64,000 bases of DNA from Polytrichum commune (taxonomy: Eukaryota > Streptophyta > Polytrichopsida > Polytrichales > Polytrichaceae). The stretch spans positions 46,116,796 to 46,180,795 of the forward strand of contig OX485807.1 of NCBI GenBank assembly GCA_950295325.1, written 5' to 3'. Below the pieces are notes generated by a model. The model worked only from the letters and a program-made list of their open reading frames with translations. It was not told the origin of the DNA and did not search any database. Of the stretch, positions 34,119 to 47,339 are shown in pieces (the stretch's first letter is position 1; each line of letters starts with the position of its first letter). The translations under genes and the position numbers were made by a program.

Positions 34119-37100
34119 ATGATGGCAGGCATGGAGGTTGATAACAGTGTGTTTGCGAGGGTGGGCAACAAGCGCAACTTCAACAGGGCGGGGAACGCCG
34201 GGGGTGGGATGGGAGGGAGGAATCATACGCAACAAGTGTGCCGGTATTGGCAAGAAGGGAGGTGTTTGAAAGGGGATGAGTGCCAATGGCTGCACCCTGG
34301 GAATGTGGGAACTACAGGGCGAGGCAGTTCGGGGGGTGGCAATGGGAAGAGAGCGAACAACGTGGTGGACAATCGCGACAGCTGGGACAGAGATGTTAGG
34401 GATAATAGAGATTATCATTCTGGCGGAGGAGGAGGGTTTTCGACTGGGAACAATACTAATCAAGGGCGATCGCGGAACGTGTCTGCAAGGTGGGGTAGGG
34501 GCCGAGGTTCCAGTAGAGGTGGGCATAGAGAGACTAGGGTTTACGAAGGGGGAGCTGGAGTTCACAGGCCGGCCAAGCAGAAACCTTGCAGTTATTGGTT
34601 GAAAGGTAACTGCACCAGGGGCGATACTTGCAACTTTTTGCACGCTCACACAACAGCCCCGGATGTGGAGATGACGACACAGCTCATTGGGCATGACAAG
34701 GTGGGATTGCCGTCACTGCGATCGAATTGAATTGAGTGGGACGTGTGGAGAAGATTGCATTGAGAGGTTGCTTGAAATTGGGGTTTTGGCAGAACTGATG
34801 GGTGTAACAGCAGGTAGCATGTTTCAGTTCGCTTGAGCGAGCCACACTTTGAGCTTGTGATGATTAGAGGAGATGACATGTATGTCTGCCGTGATGATTA
34901 CGCATATGAGAGATCTGGATTTGGGGCGACTTGTGCCTGGTTACAGGGGACTTATTTGATTGGTGAATGTTCTTTATCTTGTTATACATTCTACATTGCG
35001 TAGTGGATCACAATTCGAACTGGTGTGTGTGGTCATTGTAGATTGTCTATGTGATCTGTAATCTGGTTGAATGAAGGATCACAGACTATTTGTAGTTTCC
35101 CTTTCTATATCTGTGCTCGCACACTTTGGAGTACATCCGATTCCTTTTCGGCAGATAAGAAGTTCTGAGAATTTCATAAACACAGCTCAAGTCTGCAATT
35201 CTTGGATCATGTTTTTAAAAATAGTTTGCTTCAAGTTTCTACGCAAGTCACTTGTGTTTCTTGAACCATAATGACGTTGCTTTGTTAAAAACATGGCTGA
35301 CGAAGTTTTGACCATGCAGGCAATTCGAGCTATTCTGATGCCAGAGGGCCTCTCCCAGCTTTATACAGGCAGTCAAGATGAAACAGTGCGAGTGTGGGAC
35401 TGTTCAACTGGCCAGGCAAGGTTACAGCTGAAATACATCCTGAAAGTCCTCGGTTACTTTGGGGGTTTTGTATAGACTAGCATCAAATTAGAAAGCAAAT
35501 GGAATTGTTTTGAAGAAAGTATTTTACTTGAGATTGAGTGACATTTAGGGTTTGTACGTGCAGTGTGTAAGTGTGGTCTCCATGGGTGGAGATGTGGGTG
35601 CTATGCTGGGTGCGCCTGGGTGGCTTTTTGTGGGACTACCTAATGAGGTTCAGGTAATAATCGAGTCCTGTGAGCTTTGGCAGCATAACTGATGTCTATG
35701 AAAGTTAGAAGAATACTTTAGCCATCTTTCTATTCATGGATGATCTTGATGAAGGAAGATGTTAAGCAGATAAGTTAGATTTTTCATTCAAGTTGCACCA
35801 AGTTTCTGGATTTCACCGCATTTTCTACTCTTCCTTCCACTTTCAATTTACATGATGATAGAATGTTAGCCTTGGACGTTCATCTCTTTTACATATTCTC
35901 TCCTGTTTTTCTCTCCATTTCTTCCTGGACACTTCAAACTTGATCACCAACACATGTGTTGTCTATACAGGCTTGGAACATGGGAACATCAGCCCAACAG
36001 AGCTTAAGTGGCCCCAAAGGCCAAGTACATGCCCTTGCCATCAGCAATGAAGATGGACTTCTTTTTGCTGGCACCCAGGTATATTTGGTTTGTCATGGTT
36101 CATGGCATTTTCCATGTACTGTAAGCTTGTTTTAACAGGAGGGACCCTTAATATTAACATGGGTTTAAAACTACATAGTTGCTTCAGAGATTCCTATGTG
36201 CAGTTAGTTGTTGGAGCTATAAAAAGTGAAAAGCTTTGAAGTGCTATGGACATTGCTGTGTGATATTCAGATTTAGTAGAAGCAAACCTACACCGGTCTT
36301 GTTCAAATGTCTCACTTTCTTTTCTGTTATGTTATGATGTGAGCAGGATGGGAGTATATTGATGTGGAAGTTCAATACCACTAGTAATCAGTTTGAGCCA
36401 GCTGCATCCTTTGCAGGACACACAGGCCCAGTGATTAAACTGTTATTTGTAGGCAATAGACTTTATTCAGGATCAATGGACAACACAATTCGGGTGCGTA
36501 CACCTTCCATCTCCTTTAAGGCCCCTTGTTTCTTTATGAGTGTGTTACTTTGTGAGGATGTAACCCTTGAGATGCATTCTTCTTTTCATGATATTCTTAT
36601 CATGTGGCTTTATATTACATATTTAGAACATGAGCTCCAAATCTATAAAAGAATCTGTTAGTGTACAGCGGTTCATTTTTTGAAGAGAAGAAAGAGATGC
36701 TTACACTATTCTCTTGGTATTATCAGGTTTGGGAGGTTGCAACAGTCCAGTGCATACAAATCCTAGAGGGCCACACAAATGTTGTGATGGACCTTCTCTG
36801 CTGGGAGCAATTCCTTATCTCGTGCAGTTTGGATGGTACCATTAAGGTGAGATACATGCTCACATTCTTGTGTAGATTTTCGCTGTAGCAAATACCCTCC
36901 AACCTCCAACCTTCTGATAATCATGTCATCGCAACACACCGTAAGACTATAATATTTAGGTTGTAATCTATGAGTTGAAGCTCTGGGATGAAACCATGAT
37001 ATGGGACTCTCAACCTGACAATGTTGATAGATTCACACTCTCCTAGTTCTCTTTCATAGCTACACCCTTTCTACATGGGAGAGGATTGCCTGATTATGCC

Positions 37101-38638
37101 GTATAAAATGGATTGTTAAACCTCTCAGATTCACATTTTGAATATCATGGAAACCAGTCTATTTTGCTAGTAGACGAGCCATTAATCCAAGAGGTTGTAT
37201 CTCTCTCTGCCCAAGGTGGGTGTGAGAAACCTACGTGAGCATGACCTCCCCTGACTTGAACTAGCCAATGGCTGTGACATAACAATGAAATTGTAAACCG
37301 AACAGGGAAAAGCTTTTGGGGAAAGAAGTGTGTTCATGCCACCCTAAGATTTTTTTGAAGAGATTTAGACCTTGTTAATTGGTTATGCACTTCTAGAATT
37401 GAGACTATGGATTTGAGATGTCATTCCGGAAGTAACCTGTATTCTATTTTTGCTACAGAATCAAAATGAAGTTCCAGCATTCTCTTCACATTAGGATGTT
37501 TTGAATTGTCTGTATATGGGATTGGCATCATGAGCTGACATGGACATTGTATCTTGATTGCAGGTTTGGGCAGCAAATACAGCTGGCCAATTAGAAATGA
37601 GCTTCTCACACCCTGAAGAAGACAATCCAGCAGATTCTCGAAACGTAAGTGTCTACAAGTTCTGTTTAAAGCATTGAAGGATTGACCTTTGTAACTTATG
37701 TATCCTTTGTGATGATCTCCTCTCTGTTGCTGATTTTACCAGGACTTGTATCTGAAATAATGGTTTTAACAAGAGATTGTGGGCCTTTGGAGGACATTGC
37801 AGGCAAGCTTACCAGGTGCCCTAAAGATGTGTGGCTGCCCTGATCAAGCTGGGAAACCCGTATTACTTTGTTCCTACAATGACAACACTGTTCGACTTTA
37901 TGATCTACCCACGTATGTTCCATCTTTCCTTTGTAAATTACCCATGTATATTCCATTATTCCTTGTAAATCACCATGTGTTGGGAAGTTGGCCGTATGTT
38001 TGATGAATGGTTTTAGAGACACTTTCTTAGAGCAAGTGCAATGTTTTTTTTGCATAAATTAGTCAAGTCCATTGCAATTGCAGTCCTGAGACCTATATTA
38101 TTGAGTTATACCATGTATGCCCTGAAGTCTCAGTTTCACAGAACAAGGCCAGCTTATCTCATAATAATAGATGAAATATGCATAGTAATAATTTGATAGT
38201 CTGCAGCTTTAGTGAATCTGTGATTGGTGAACCTGGAGAGGTGTTCATGGTAGTTGTTTGATTTTGAATTGGCTATTCATGTCACTAGCTTGACCATGAC
38301 TTCACAGATTCATGAAAGCTGCAGTTTCTTTGCAGCATGAGAGGTTATGTATCTGAAGATACTATGCTAGACATACTCTTTCTGAGTGAAATTGCATGCT
38401 CCTTATATTGTTATCAGCAATTCTTGGGTCCATTATGTAGCTTCTGTGCATGTGGGTCTTCTGTTGCTCACAATAATCTGCTGTTCACAGATTCACGGAA
38501 CGAGGCCAGCTCTTTTCAAGGGAGGAGGTGCGAGCCCTAGAAGTGGGCCCTAGCCACCTAATATTTACAGGAGACAGTCGGGGAACTGTGAATGTTTGGC
38601 ATTGGTCTGAATCACAGGTGGAAGCAGTGGTGGAATAG
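34119..38638 (+). CDS. ZFWD-type CCCH zinc-finger and WD40-repeat protein, copy 2
   Basis: Exons: 34119-34700, 35320-35415, 35564-35653, 35971-36078, 36347-36493, 36727-36846, 37564-37644, 37803-37912, 38491-38638; 493 aa. Same domain plan as ZFWD1: two CCCH fingers (CRYWQEGRCLKGDECQWLH and CSYWLKGNCTRGDTCNFLH), a Gly/Arg-rich linker, then WD40 blades. All exons after the first have the same length as in ZFWD1, and many introns still align. Intron 2 again begins with GC (CAG/GCAAGG). The start is ATGATG; the second ATG corresponds to the ZFWD1 start. C-terminal differences are few (GDSRGTVNVWHWSESQ against GDSHGTVKVWHWSEPQ). The frame is intact. Its promoter region differs from that of ZFWD1 and carries the plastid insertion, so expression may differ. 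The molecular role is inferred from the family only. Confidence 0.9.
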
Positions 38639-39669
38639 TTGTACTTAGAAAAGGAAGACTGTCTACCCCACACCTTATTATTGGCCATCACAAACAGAAG
38701 TTCCTTGGAAGAAATTTCTGCGGCTTGTGTACATACAGAGAGCAGTCAAAAAGTATAAGGGGCTTATGATTCTTACATCAAAGTGGTACACAAGGGCCTT
38801 CAAATCAAGTGTTCTAGAAGACCTGCTTAGGTGGATGTGGGCACAAGGGGAGTGTGTTGAGCTGTTGTGGCTCACATATTTTGCCGGCCGGCTTGTTCCC
38901 GACAAAAAGTGCCATCATGTTTTACATCTTTGTATTGAGGATTCAACTGCTGCATAGTCAGCTCTTGAAATAATATTTCCTGCAATGAAACCTTCTGACA
39001 CAGAATTCCATGCACTCTTTGTACGTTTCCCTGTTTTGATTGTCTTCTCTCATGTCGTGTTATACCTAGTGTTTCAGCAAAAGGCAATGCGAAGTTCTTA
39101 TCTTGGAACTATTTATCATGCCGTTTGAAATTAGCGAGATTAAGCTACTTGACATGATGCACATTGTGATTTTTCTATAGATCTATTCACATCTGAGATT
39201 TAAGAAGCATTGCCATGTATATGTCCGAATCCATTTCATATGTGGAGAGATTCATGTGAAAATAAAACCCTCAAGTATTGAAAGCATCTCATAAACTTTC
39301 AGTACACAGTATTGCTATGATGTGTGAGTTCAAGCACATGCTTGAAAAACTATTCATTTTCAAGGCCACATCATAATGACATGTAACACTAACACTAGGT
39401 AGTTTAAGAATCAAAGAAACTTGAAAACTCTTCATGGAGATAATACATTAAAGCTCATCAAATCCATCATGTAGGTTAGCAGTTACATGTTGCCTTTCAA
39501 GCTGAACTCTATTTCATTTAGAATTTCTGACAACTGTGAAAACAATTGTTTGCCATGATAGGTAACCGCAACAAATCATGGCCTACCGTATATAAGACAA
39601 ATTATGGTAGTCACATTTGGAATTGACAGCTTGAATGCTATTTCCTTCGCTATAAGAGGGCCAGAGCTA
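38639..39669 (+). other. 3' flank of ZFWD2, no other gene seen
   Basis: 38639-39080 is homologous to the ZFWD1 3' flank (but without MITE D). The rest is AT-rich and unrecognised. Confidence 0.5.
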
Positions 39670-40307
39670 CAGTAATCTCCCGCTTAAGTGCGCACCCATT
39701 TAGGTGCGCAATTTTTTTTGACAAAAATCAGGGTTCATACTTTATTGTTTGAACATGTCATGTAGAGTCATTTTCCGTGAAAGCATGAATTTTTTACCCT
39801 TGATATTTCAATGTCAGTTTGTAACATTTTGTTGAAAGGTCTCAAACACTCGTTGAAGTTCATCATACATATGTTTGACAACTTCCATTTGAACATTGGA
39901 GCAAAGCAATTGGTCGTCGCTGTGGAGGATAGTGGTGTGTAGAGCTTCAAAGCCTTTGAAGTCAATAGCACTTTCAGATTCAACAAATGTCTCGATAAGC
40001 TCTCGCAACAAATGATTCGTTGCAATATGTTCTCCCGATTGTCCCAAACTTTCCGGATGGCGCCTTCACTGACTTCATACTCCGGCCCCAACGCCCGCTT
40101 GCTCGGCGCGTTTGGCTTGCTCAACTTTGCAATCATTTCACATCGTTGGGCTTCGGTCAAGCGGGTTGCCTCAGGTTTCATCCGTTTTCCGTTGCGATTC
40201 ATCAAATCAGAGGGTCTAGAAAGTGATATGAGTAAAGTACACACCTACCAACTAAGTGAGCACCAACGACTATGGTTCAAAGTGCGTACTTAAGCATGAT
40301 ATTACTG
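39670..40307 (-). mobile_element. Pogo/Tigger-type element, 638 bp, deleted
   Basis: Ends CAGTAATCTCCCGCTTAAG and ..CTTAAGCATGATATTACTG are inverted, continuing to GTGCGCAC/GTGCGTAC. TA flanks both sides (39668-39669 and 40308-40309), the pogo and Tc1/mariner target duplication. CAGT-type ends with TA fit the pogo superfamily. It contains only the N-terminal part of a transposase. Confidence 0.8.
39768..40244 (-). pseudogene. CENP-B/psq-like helix-turn-helix fragment of a pogo transposase
   Basis: The frame (158 codons) includes ATRLTEAQRCEMIAKL...SKRALGPEYEVSEGAIRKVWDNR (in two pieces), the helix-turn-helix layout of pogo/CENP-B DNA-binding domains, followed by a stretch that continues in another frame (HLLRELIETFVESESAID.. 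). So there is a frameshift near 40040. The DDE catalytic domain is missing. Confidence 0.6.
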
Positions 40308-40532
40308 TACATTATTTTGTCCAATTAGTGTGGGTTACCATTTGCAGCTATGTGTTGCTATAGTTTTTTCCCGACCTTATCTTTTTTAACCAATTAAGTT
40401 ATAGTATAACTTTTGGTGTGCATACTAATCACTTACGTTATTCGGGCAAAGAATTATACTCTCAGTAAAATGTTATAGCAATGCGTAACTCCAAATGGTA
40501 AGCCATGTTAATTAGACAAAATAGTGTAGTAG
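40308..40532. mobile_element. MITE of the GCTACACTGTTTTGT family, beside the pogo element
   Basis: Left arm TACATTATTTTGTCCAATT..GTGTGGGTTACCATTTG and right arm ..CAAATGGTAAGCCATG..AATTAGACAAAATAGTGTAG are inverted over about 55 bp. Same family as 23228-23450. The pogo element's right TA is the first TA of this MITE, so pogo landed at its edge. Confidence 0.65.
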
Positions 40533-43108
40533 ACTCCCACCTCTTTGAGCTGGACCTTCACCAACATTATCCAATGTGAAAAATAATTAGGTATATTATT
40601 GAATGAATTTTCCGGGGTTTAGACAATTTGACCCCATAAGTGTAGTAAATAGTCCTATTACTGTGGACCATAATAACTTTCTAGAACCCATGCTAATTCT
40701 CGTAATGAGAATTAATGTGGGCCACATTGATTTCAACCCTCGCTAAGTTTCTTGTAGAAAATTATCATGGGCCAAATTAATTAATCAATTAAATTTTTTC
40801 CCCCTAGAGAAGTGAAATGGGCGATAATTTTATTTTGAGCTACTTTTATTTTGTAACTATTGTTTAATGTCTTGGTCAAAAGTCTTTCATGAAGACTTAG
40901 GGGAACCCAGGGTCTTGTACTCACGTCAATTCCACCTTGACTAGAAAATTAGTGTGGCCCACACAATTACTTCAATGCTAATTTTCCACCCACGCTGAAA
41001 GGACTATTTAGTGTAGTACCTTGGACCCCGAATTAGTCTAGAATTACCCACCTAAGATGAACTAATCACAAACATCTCTGTTGGTTTTTATTGGACCCTT
41101 TATGTTGGTAGTGTTGGTGGGGGCCTAGCTCAAGAGGGGGGTGTCTAGCCTTGACCTTAGTAAAGATAGAGGAGATTTTATTTTTCTTCTAAATTTATAA
41201 GCTTGCATGACATGGCTAAGCCTAGTAACCCCCCTCTATATCCTTTCTAAAGGTGGAGGCGTAGGCTAGCCTAACACAACTCAACCCTGCATCTAGCACA
41301 ATTCTTGGCATACAAGTCTCTTGATTCATGCCGCCCCACATGGGCCACCTGCAACAACTAACTATAATGGACTAATTAGGAAATGTATTGTTGAGGATGG
41401 AAATGTATTGTTGAGGATGGAAATGAATTGTAGGGATGAGTATTCAAGACTAAGAAGCGTGGATGAATGGGAAGTCGAGGGACGAGAAGTTGGATGATTC
41501 TTATCTATGTAAAGCAAAGGGAAAGTAATTTAAGCATATAGATAAGGAGACTTCAGTCTATGTATAAAAAGACCTGAGACTTCTAAAAGTATCTCATATA
41601 TACTATGTATAGATATGGCTCGGGGGAAGGAGAACACACATTATGTTTTGTGGTGTGTCTCTAGGTTGGGAGGTGAGCTTTACTCAATAAATGATTGTTT
41701 TTATGAACTATTAGCGAGGTACGTTACACTAACTTTTTAATTTATCAAACAAGCCAAGCCAAGCCTAAGCCCAAAGATAACCAGTGAGGCAAACCCAAAA
41801 ATCCCCACTACTATAGTTGGTTCAATGTGGCAAAATGAACAATGCTCATGCTAAATACTATTCATTTTGTAAAGTAGCCCCAACATATAAAGAGAATCAT
41901 GCCTAGTAGATTCCCAACCCCATGACGCAAGAGCCTACTCTTGAGTAATGTTATATGCTTGAATTGTCTGCATAAACTCTAACAATATCTTGCCATTCTC
42001 CGTGTGCTTCTTAGCTTCTCATCTTGCACTCCGAGTGTTCTTTATAGTGGAGACGATGAAAGTACTTGTGTGTTAGCAAAGTTGGGTGGTGCGAATGGAA
42101 AAATAAAAATAACATGATATTGTATTCTTGCTTGAAAAACATATCAACAAGTGTTTTCATAACATTGTGCCATCCACAATTGTTGAGCCTATATTTGTTG
42201 GTGTATATTGTGAGGTCACACTATATGGTAAGTCACACTACACATATGCCCGCACTAATTATCACAATCAATCTAGCTAAAAATGCATTAAAATTCATAT
42301 GAACAAGTCACTTATTCAAAAGAATATCAAATAAAAAATGTTGCATGACCAATTTCAAGAATGACGTAAATCTATAGTTTTCCTTTGTGTCTTCATGTTG
42401 ACTTCCAAGCTCAAAAAGCAAGCATCACAATATTTATAAATTCTTAGTATAGCCAAAACATGTTGTTTTTTTTGGGTCCAAGATTCTAGTTATATGTTTT
42501 AAGATACTAAATCATATAGATATAAATAAATTTAATATGTGATGCCTTTTACTTATACTTCATAATTTTTTGGTCTATATTTGTTGTTTTGGTCTATAAA
42601 TACATAAAAGTAAATGCTAAATTGTCTATTCTAAAATCTTAAAATGTATGTACGCAATTGAATATGATCCTTTGGCAAATTTAGGGTTTCAATGTAGAAC
42701 CGAACACACATAACGTAATATATACTACATCGTTATTCTAGAAGATTTAGTTATTACTAGATGAAACTATTGGAAATTATTTGCATCAGAGCTTCAACTG
42801 ATTCACTTAAGATATCTAATGTAAAACTTGTTAATATAGTCACAAGGTTCATGTAAGCACCATGGTCACTAATTAGTATAAGCAAAGCCCCTTGTGATTC
42901 AACCTATTCAACGTTATTCTGCATTAGCATATGTAAGTATTTCCTCTTATATTGCTATTTAGGCATAAAAATAGAAGTTTAAACTAAAGAAAAAGCAAGT
43001 CTTTTTTTTTCTAATTTTATGTGCCTCAAAATTAGACCTCATAGTGTGAACATTATTTTGAATGGATTATCATTTTAAAATGTTAATTTGATAACAAATG
43101 ATGAACAT
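40533..43108. other. Intergenic DNA; LTR-like stretch and short repeats
   Basis: At about 41560-41700 TATAAAAAG, followed by AATAAA 120 bases later and a TG..CA-like frame (41103-41745), gives a weak impression of a solo LTR; no target duplication was found. GTGTATATTGTGAGGTCACAC..GGTAAGTCACACTACACATATGCCC at 42200-42250 recurs at 58770-58845. No gene recognised. Confidence 0.35.
41381..41433. repeat. 20-bp tandem repeat, about 2.6 copies
   Basis: AAATGTATTGTTGAGGATGG occurs twice perfectly at 41381 and 41401, then a third partial and changed copy. Confidence 0.9.
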
Positions 43109-46100
43109 ATGAAAGAAATGACAGACCCTAGAATAAAGAGGGATATAGTACGCCACACAAGACCTTCATCATATCAACTAGAATCGAGAAGAGATTTGCA
43201 ACAACCGCAACCTATATTGCACAATTTCCAAAACCATCAACCTGCTTGGCACGATCGAAATCTGCAAGTGCCTCATCAATATCAACATCACAATCTGGGT
43301 GTCCATCAACATTTTTACTCCCATGAAGGCCTTACAAGATATGATGAATATGGAAGACCATATTTTGTGGGATCGCACGCACCGTCTGAAGTTTTCCACT
43401 CGCCTCATCACCTTCAAAACGCACAAAATCCACAAACTTTTGTACAGCAAGAATACAACCAAAGTTCATCTTTGCGACAACACAACACTCACAACAACAA
43501 CCACCACCAACACAATTTATTCAGCTATGGAGGTGTAACTGCATCGCACAATCATCAACAACAATCGACACACGATCCAAGAAACTCCAATCATGGTAGC
43601 TTACAAGCACTTGGTAGAGAGTTGAGACAGTTAGCATTGACTCCAGGACACACAACAACTTCTTCTGAGCTGCAAGAGGAGGCTTTGTTTCAGAAGCACA
43701 GTCGGGAGCATGTGAAGGTGATGATTGAGCTTGGAAACAAGAAGCGCATCAAGCATCCTGGTGACGCAGTTAACGAACACAATTCCTCCAAGACAAGTAA
43801 GCTCAGTTTGGAGGTCATATCGGAACACCATCCTGTGCACACGAAGCCGGCAGAGCTTCAAATCAAGACGCTGCCGATCTCTGAGACTTTGCCAAGAGAT
43901 GCGACGTTGGGGGGTTACATTTTTCTCTGTAAAGATGAGACTATGGATCTAGAAATCATAAATGAGTTGTTTGGTATGTATGATTTTCATGTGATCGTTC
44001 AAGTTGTTATATTATTTACCCTACTTTCTCTAGCCTCTTTAGTTTTTTTTAGTTGTTTTAATTAATTAATAATAGTATTGGAAGTATGTAATGTGTAAGT
44101 GTACTAATTTAATCATTTTAAAGTTTTTGGTGTTTGGCGTTTGTAGTGTTACCAGCAAGGTACAAGGATTCGGTTCGTGCGATAACGCCGGGAACTCCAT
44201 TGTTTCTATACAATGTCACAAGACATGAGCTTCATGGCATTTTTGAGGTGAAGAAAACACATGTGTCTCTTGATAAAATAGTATTTTTGATTGAATTTTT
44301 TTTTATATGCTCAGATCTGACAATGTGTAAGTTCATTCTTGAAAGTGGATTACAAATGCAGGCTACAAGTTTTGGAACATATGACACAAACCCATTACCT
44401 TTTTTGGCAGAATCTGACAATGATAAGTTTCCAGCACAGGTATGTTTTGGAATTTTCTTGGTAGACAAGTTATTTATATTATTTACAGTCAATCTAGTTT
44501 TATTTAACTTTTCACAAATAAAAAAGAAGAAGAAGAGAACTTTGATCTCCAAGCTTTACTCAAATTATGAGGCTAGCCTCTTTTTAAATGTCGGGCTTTA
44601 AGTGTAATGGAATAAAAAAAAATCCAATAAACATTAGCTCTCCCTAAAAAGGAGGTGGGGTTGAGTTATTGATATAAATTTGATTTCTAAAGAAGATAAT
44701 TCTATTAATAATTTAAAAAATTACCATTACAACACCCCAAGCGATATTGACTATATCCATATTTTTTATGATGTGTACACCTTTAGGTGACCTAAGAGGT
44801 ATGATGTTTATATTACTTTATCATTTTATTCTTGGAATTATTAAGATGCTAATAGTTATTGCGAAAAGCTTGATGATATTGCTTTTTTGGGCTAGAGCAG
44901 CTTTATTGATATCCTAAGAATAAAATTACAAGTATCATTTCAAAGATTGATAAAATTGATTTGTGTGATCATTCCTTGCCACGGGTAGGTCACTTAGTGC
45001 ATTTTAAAAACGACGTGCGGCATAATATAGAGAGGATTAAAATCATTTGAAATAAAAATTATAAAGGAATTCCAAATAATGAAGGGGCCATTAAATGTAG
45101 ACAATCCCATTATAAGTAAGTTAGATGGACATAAAATGTGTGCCATTATAAATCATTTGAAATAAAAATTATAAAGGAATTCCAAATAATGAAGGGGCCA
45201 TTAAATGTAGACAATCCCATTATAAGTAAGTTAGATGGACATAAAATGTGTGCCATTATTTTTTTGTAAAATTAATATAGGGGCTGAAGATAAGGATCCA
45301 TAAGGTATGCTTAGTATGTTTGCTATGGTCTCCTATCTGTTTTCTTCATAACTTTGTTTGCAATGATATTACTGTTTGCACCCTTCTTTGTTTCCATGGT
45401 TTCCCTTAACACTCGTCAATGCGTTAGGAAGTAGATTAGCTTTTATTACTTAAAAAGAATATAGAGTACAAAAAATTGCAGTGACTTGGACAATATAAGT
45501 AATGGAAGGGTGCAAACAAATGGGCCATTTTTGAAATCTAAGTAATTATAGGGAGACTTTAATTCAACCCTTGAAGGTAAATAGCCCCAAAACAAAAAAA
45601 CCCCAGCCGCACGTGGTGCACAAAAATGCCTTAGAGTGACCTACCTGTGTTCCTTGCTAGGTGGCTTGTCGTATAAGAAAACGATATCATGCACTTGCTG
45701 AAGAAGAATTCAGATATGCTCTTTCACATTATGATGGGCCCAAGTTCATTCTTCAACTCTCTGTTCCACAGGTTAGGCTCTCATCATTAACTCAACGTTG
45801 TATATATGTCCAATATAAAGAAAAAGAAGGAGAAAACATAACATCAATTTATTTGAAATTGTAGATTGTGAGTTGAATTTAGTTTAAATGGGATGGAAGG
45901 ATTAAAATAATTCCTAATAAATCTCTCTTCTTCCTTATATTATAGTGGGAGATTATTAATAAAGAAATTGTCAAAAAAGTTGGTTGGGGTAGAGGATAGA
46001 CGCCCCTTTGAGTGGTTAGGCATGGAAATAGATTTAGCATGATGACTTGACAAATGACTCACACTTGTCATGCTCACTATGCCATATACTAGAGTTGGAT

Positions 46101-46292
46101 ACCAATCACTTGCAATTCTCTCATAAGATTTGGATATTAAAGAAATGTTGGGATTGGTTTTCATCATGATTCATATGGTGTGGGTTGTTGTAGGCGTTAG
46201 ACATCATCACATTATTTGAGGAGCAACAAATCCCCCCACAAGACCGCCAGCATGGACCCTTTAGCTATTGTCATCGCGAGCACGATGGTTGA
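43109..46292 (+). CDS. DCD-domain protein with Gln/His/Asn-rich N-terminus
   Basis: Exons: 43109-43973, 44147-44247, 44362-44439, 45661-45771, 46194-46292; 417 aa. The DCD (development and cell death) domain covers about residues 266-395: GGYIFLCKDETMD, LPARYKDSVRAITPGTPLFLYN, LHGIFEATSFGT, FPAQVACRIRKR and FILQLSVPQALDIITLFEE. All these blocks of the family are present. DCD proteins are plant-specific and linked to stress and cell-death responses; the biochemical role of the domain is not known. Residues 1-170 are rich in His, Gln and Asn (HQHFYSHEG, HNNNHHQHN, NHQQQSTHD) and are probably disordered. Introns fall at phase 1, 0, 0, 0. The start is uncertain: ATG at 43109 or 43118; the frame is open upstream to a stop at 43076, so an extra 5' exon is possible. 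Intron 3 holds a 110-bp tandem duplication. Confidence 0.8.
45041..45259. repeat. Perfect 110-bp tandem duplication in DCD gene intron 3
   Basis: The 109 bases starting AATCATTTGAAATAAAAATT at 45041 recur exactly at 45151. No difference was seen between the copies, so the event is recent or an assembly artefact. Confidence 0.9.
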
Positions 46293-47339
46293 CATGGAAG
46301 CATTACAAATTAGAGGTTAGCAATCTTGTGCATTGTTGAAGTGTGAGGCCATTAACACCTAAAATGCCTGGGCCAATTTCCAAAAAGTCAAAGCAATGCA
46401 TATGAGTATTTTTTATTTTACTTGAAGGAGTGTAAATTCTACATGGAATCCTACATAAGTGGGCAAATGCATTTATGAAGATTTAATCAAAATTTCAACA
46501 TGATTGAACCATATTTGGATTTGTGCATGTCAAAAAGATAAAATTGAAAGTAAATATACTGTAAGGATAAAATCTCATCCAAATTTTTATTTATGATACA
46601 AGTAGTATGTATTCATTTTGCGATAAGAAGTTACAAGGAAAAAGTTAAAAGAAGCACATGATTGAAGCATCCCTAGAATTTATTTTGCATTCTAGGCACT
46701 CCAATTTCAATTTTCTCAACATTGTAGAGTCTACAAACCAGGTCCCTTCGTCAATCCCAATGGTCAAAAGATGCAACATAACCTAAATTAAACATCTTGT
46801 GAAAGGCGTATTTCCAGTAAAGATTTGGAAATTTGATGATTTGGCTCTTTGACTAAAAATCAATCACTTTACAATCACTTAGGCATTTAAGGGTTGAATC
46901 ATAAATAGAAGACATGCCATGTTACAACACTATCGGTAGGTTCCTTTTGGCACAATAGGATCAACACTCTCATTGTCCCATCATTACATGGTTATAATAT
47001 TTGATGTCTTCATAAAACAAAACCAAAAACAACAAAACATGTAATATCTATACCTAGTTGATTTGTGATGTATAATGGATCCATCTTGTGGGGTTTTTGT
47101 TCAATTATAGATTCATTACCATATTAACAATGAAATGATCTTTAACCCTAGGGCATGTACCAATATGATAATATAGATAGATATTAGGTTAAAACATGAT
47201 CATGGTGTAACATTACCAACAACTTGTGGAGATACAAGTAGAAGGTCATATACATCATAATTATGAAACAGTAGAATGCACATTATTATCATGTGAATAC
47301 AACATAGTAGCAACTACCCACTTAAGTGACAATGCCCAA
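46293..47339. other. 3' flank of the DCD gene, nothing else recognised
   Basis: AT-rich; no exon-like frame, RNA gene or bounded repeat seen. Confidence 0.45.

Noticed and set aside
34086-34694. 202-codon - strand frame opposite ZFWD2 exon 1 (and a like one opposite ZFWD1)
   Set aside because: Shadow frames of the Gly/Arg-rich exon 1; Pro/Ser-rich products arise simply from the complement.
41103-41745. Solo LTR of a retrotransposon
   Set aside because: TATAAAAAG and AATAAA are suggestive, but no target duplication, primer-binding site or second LTR was seen.
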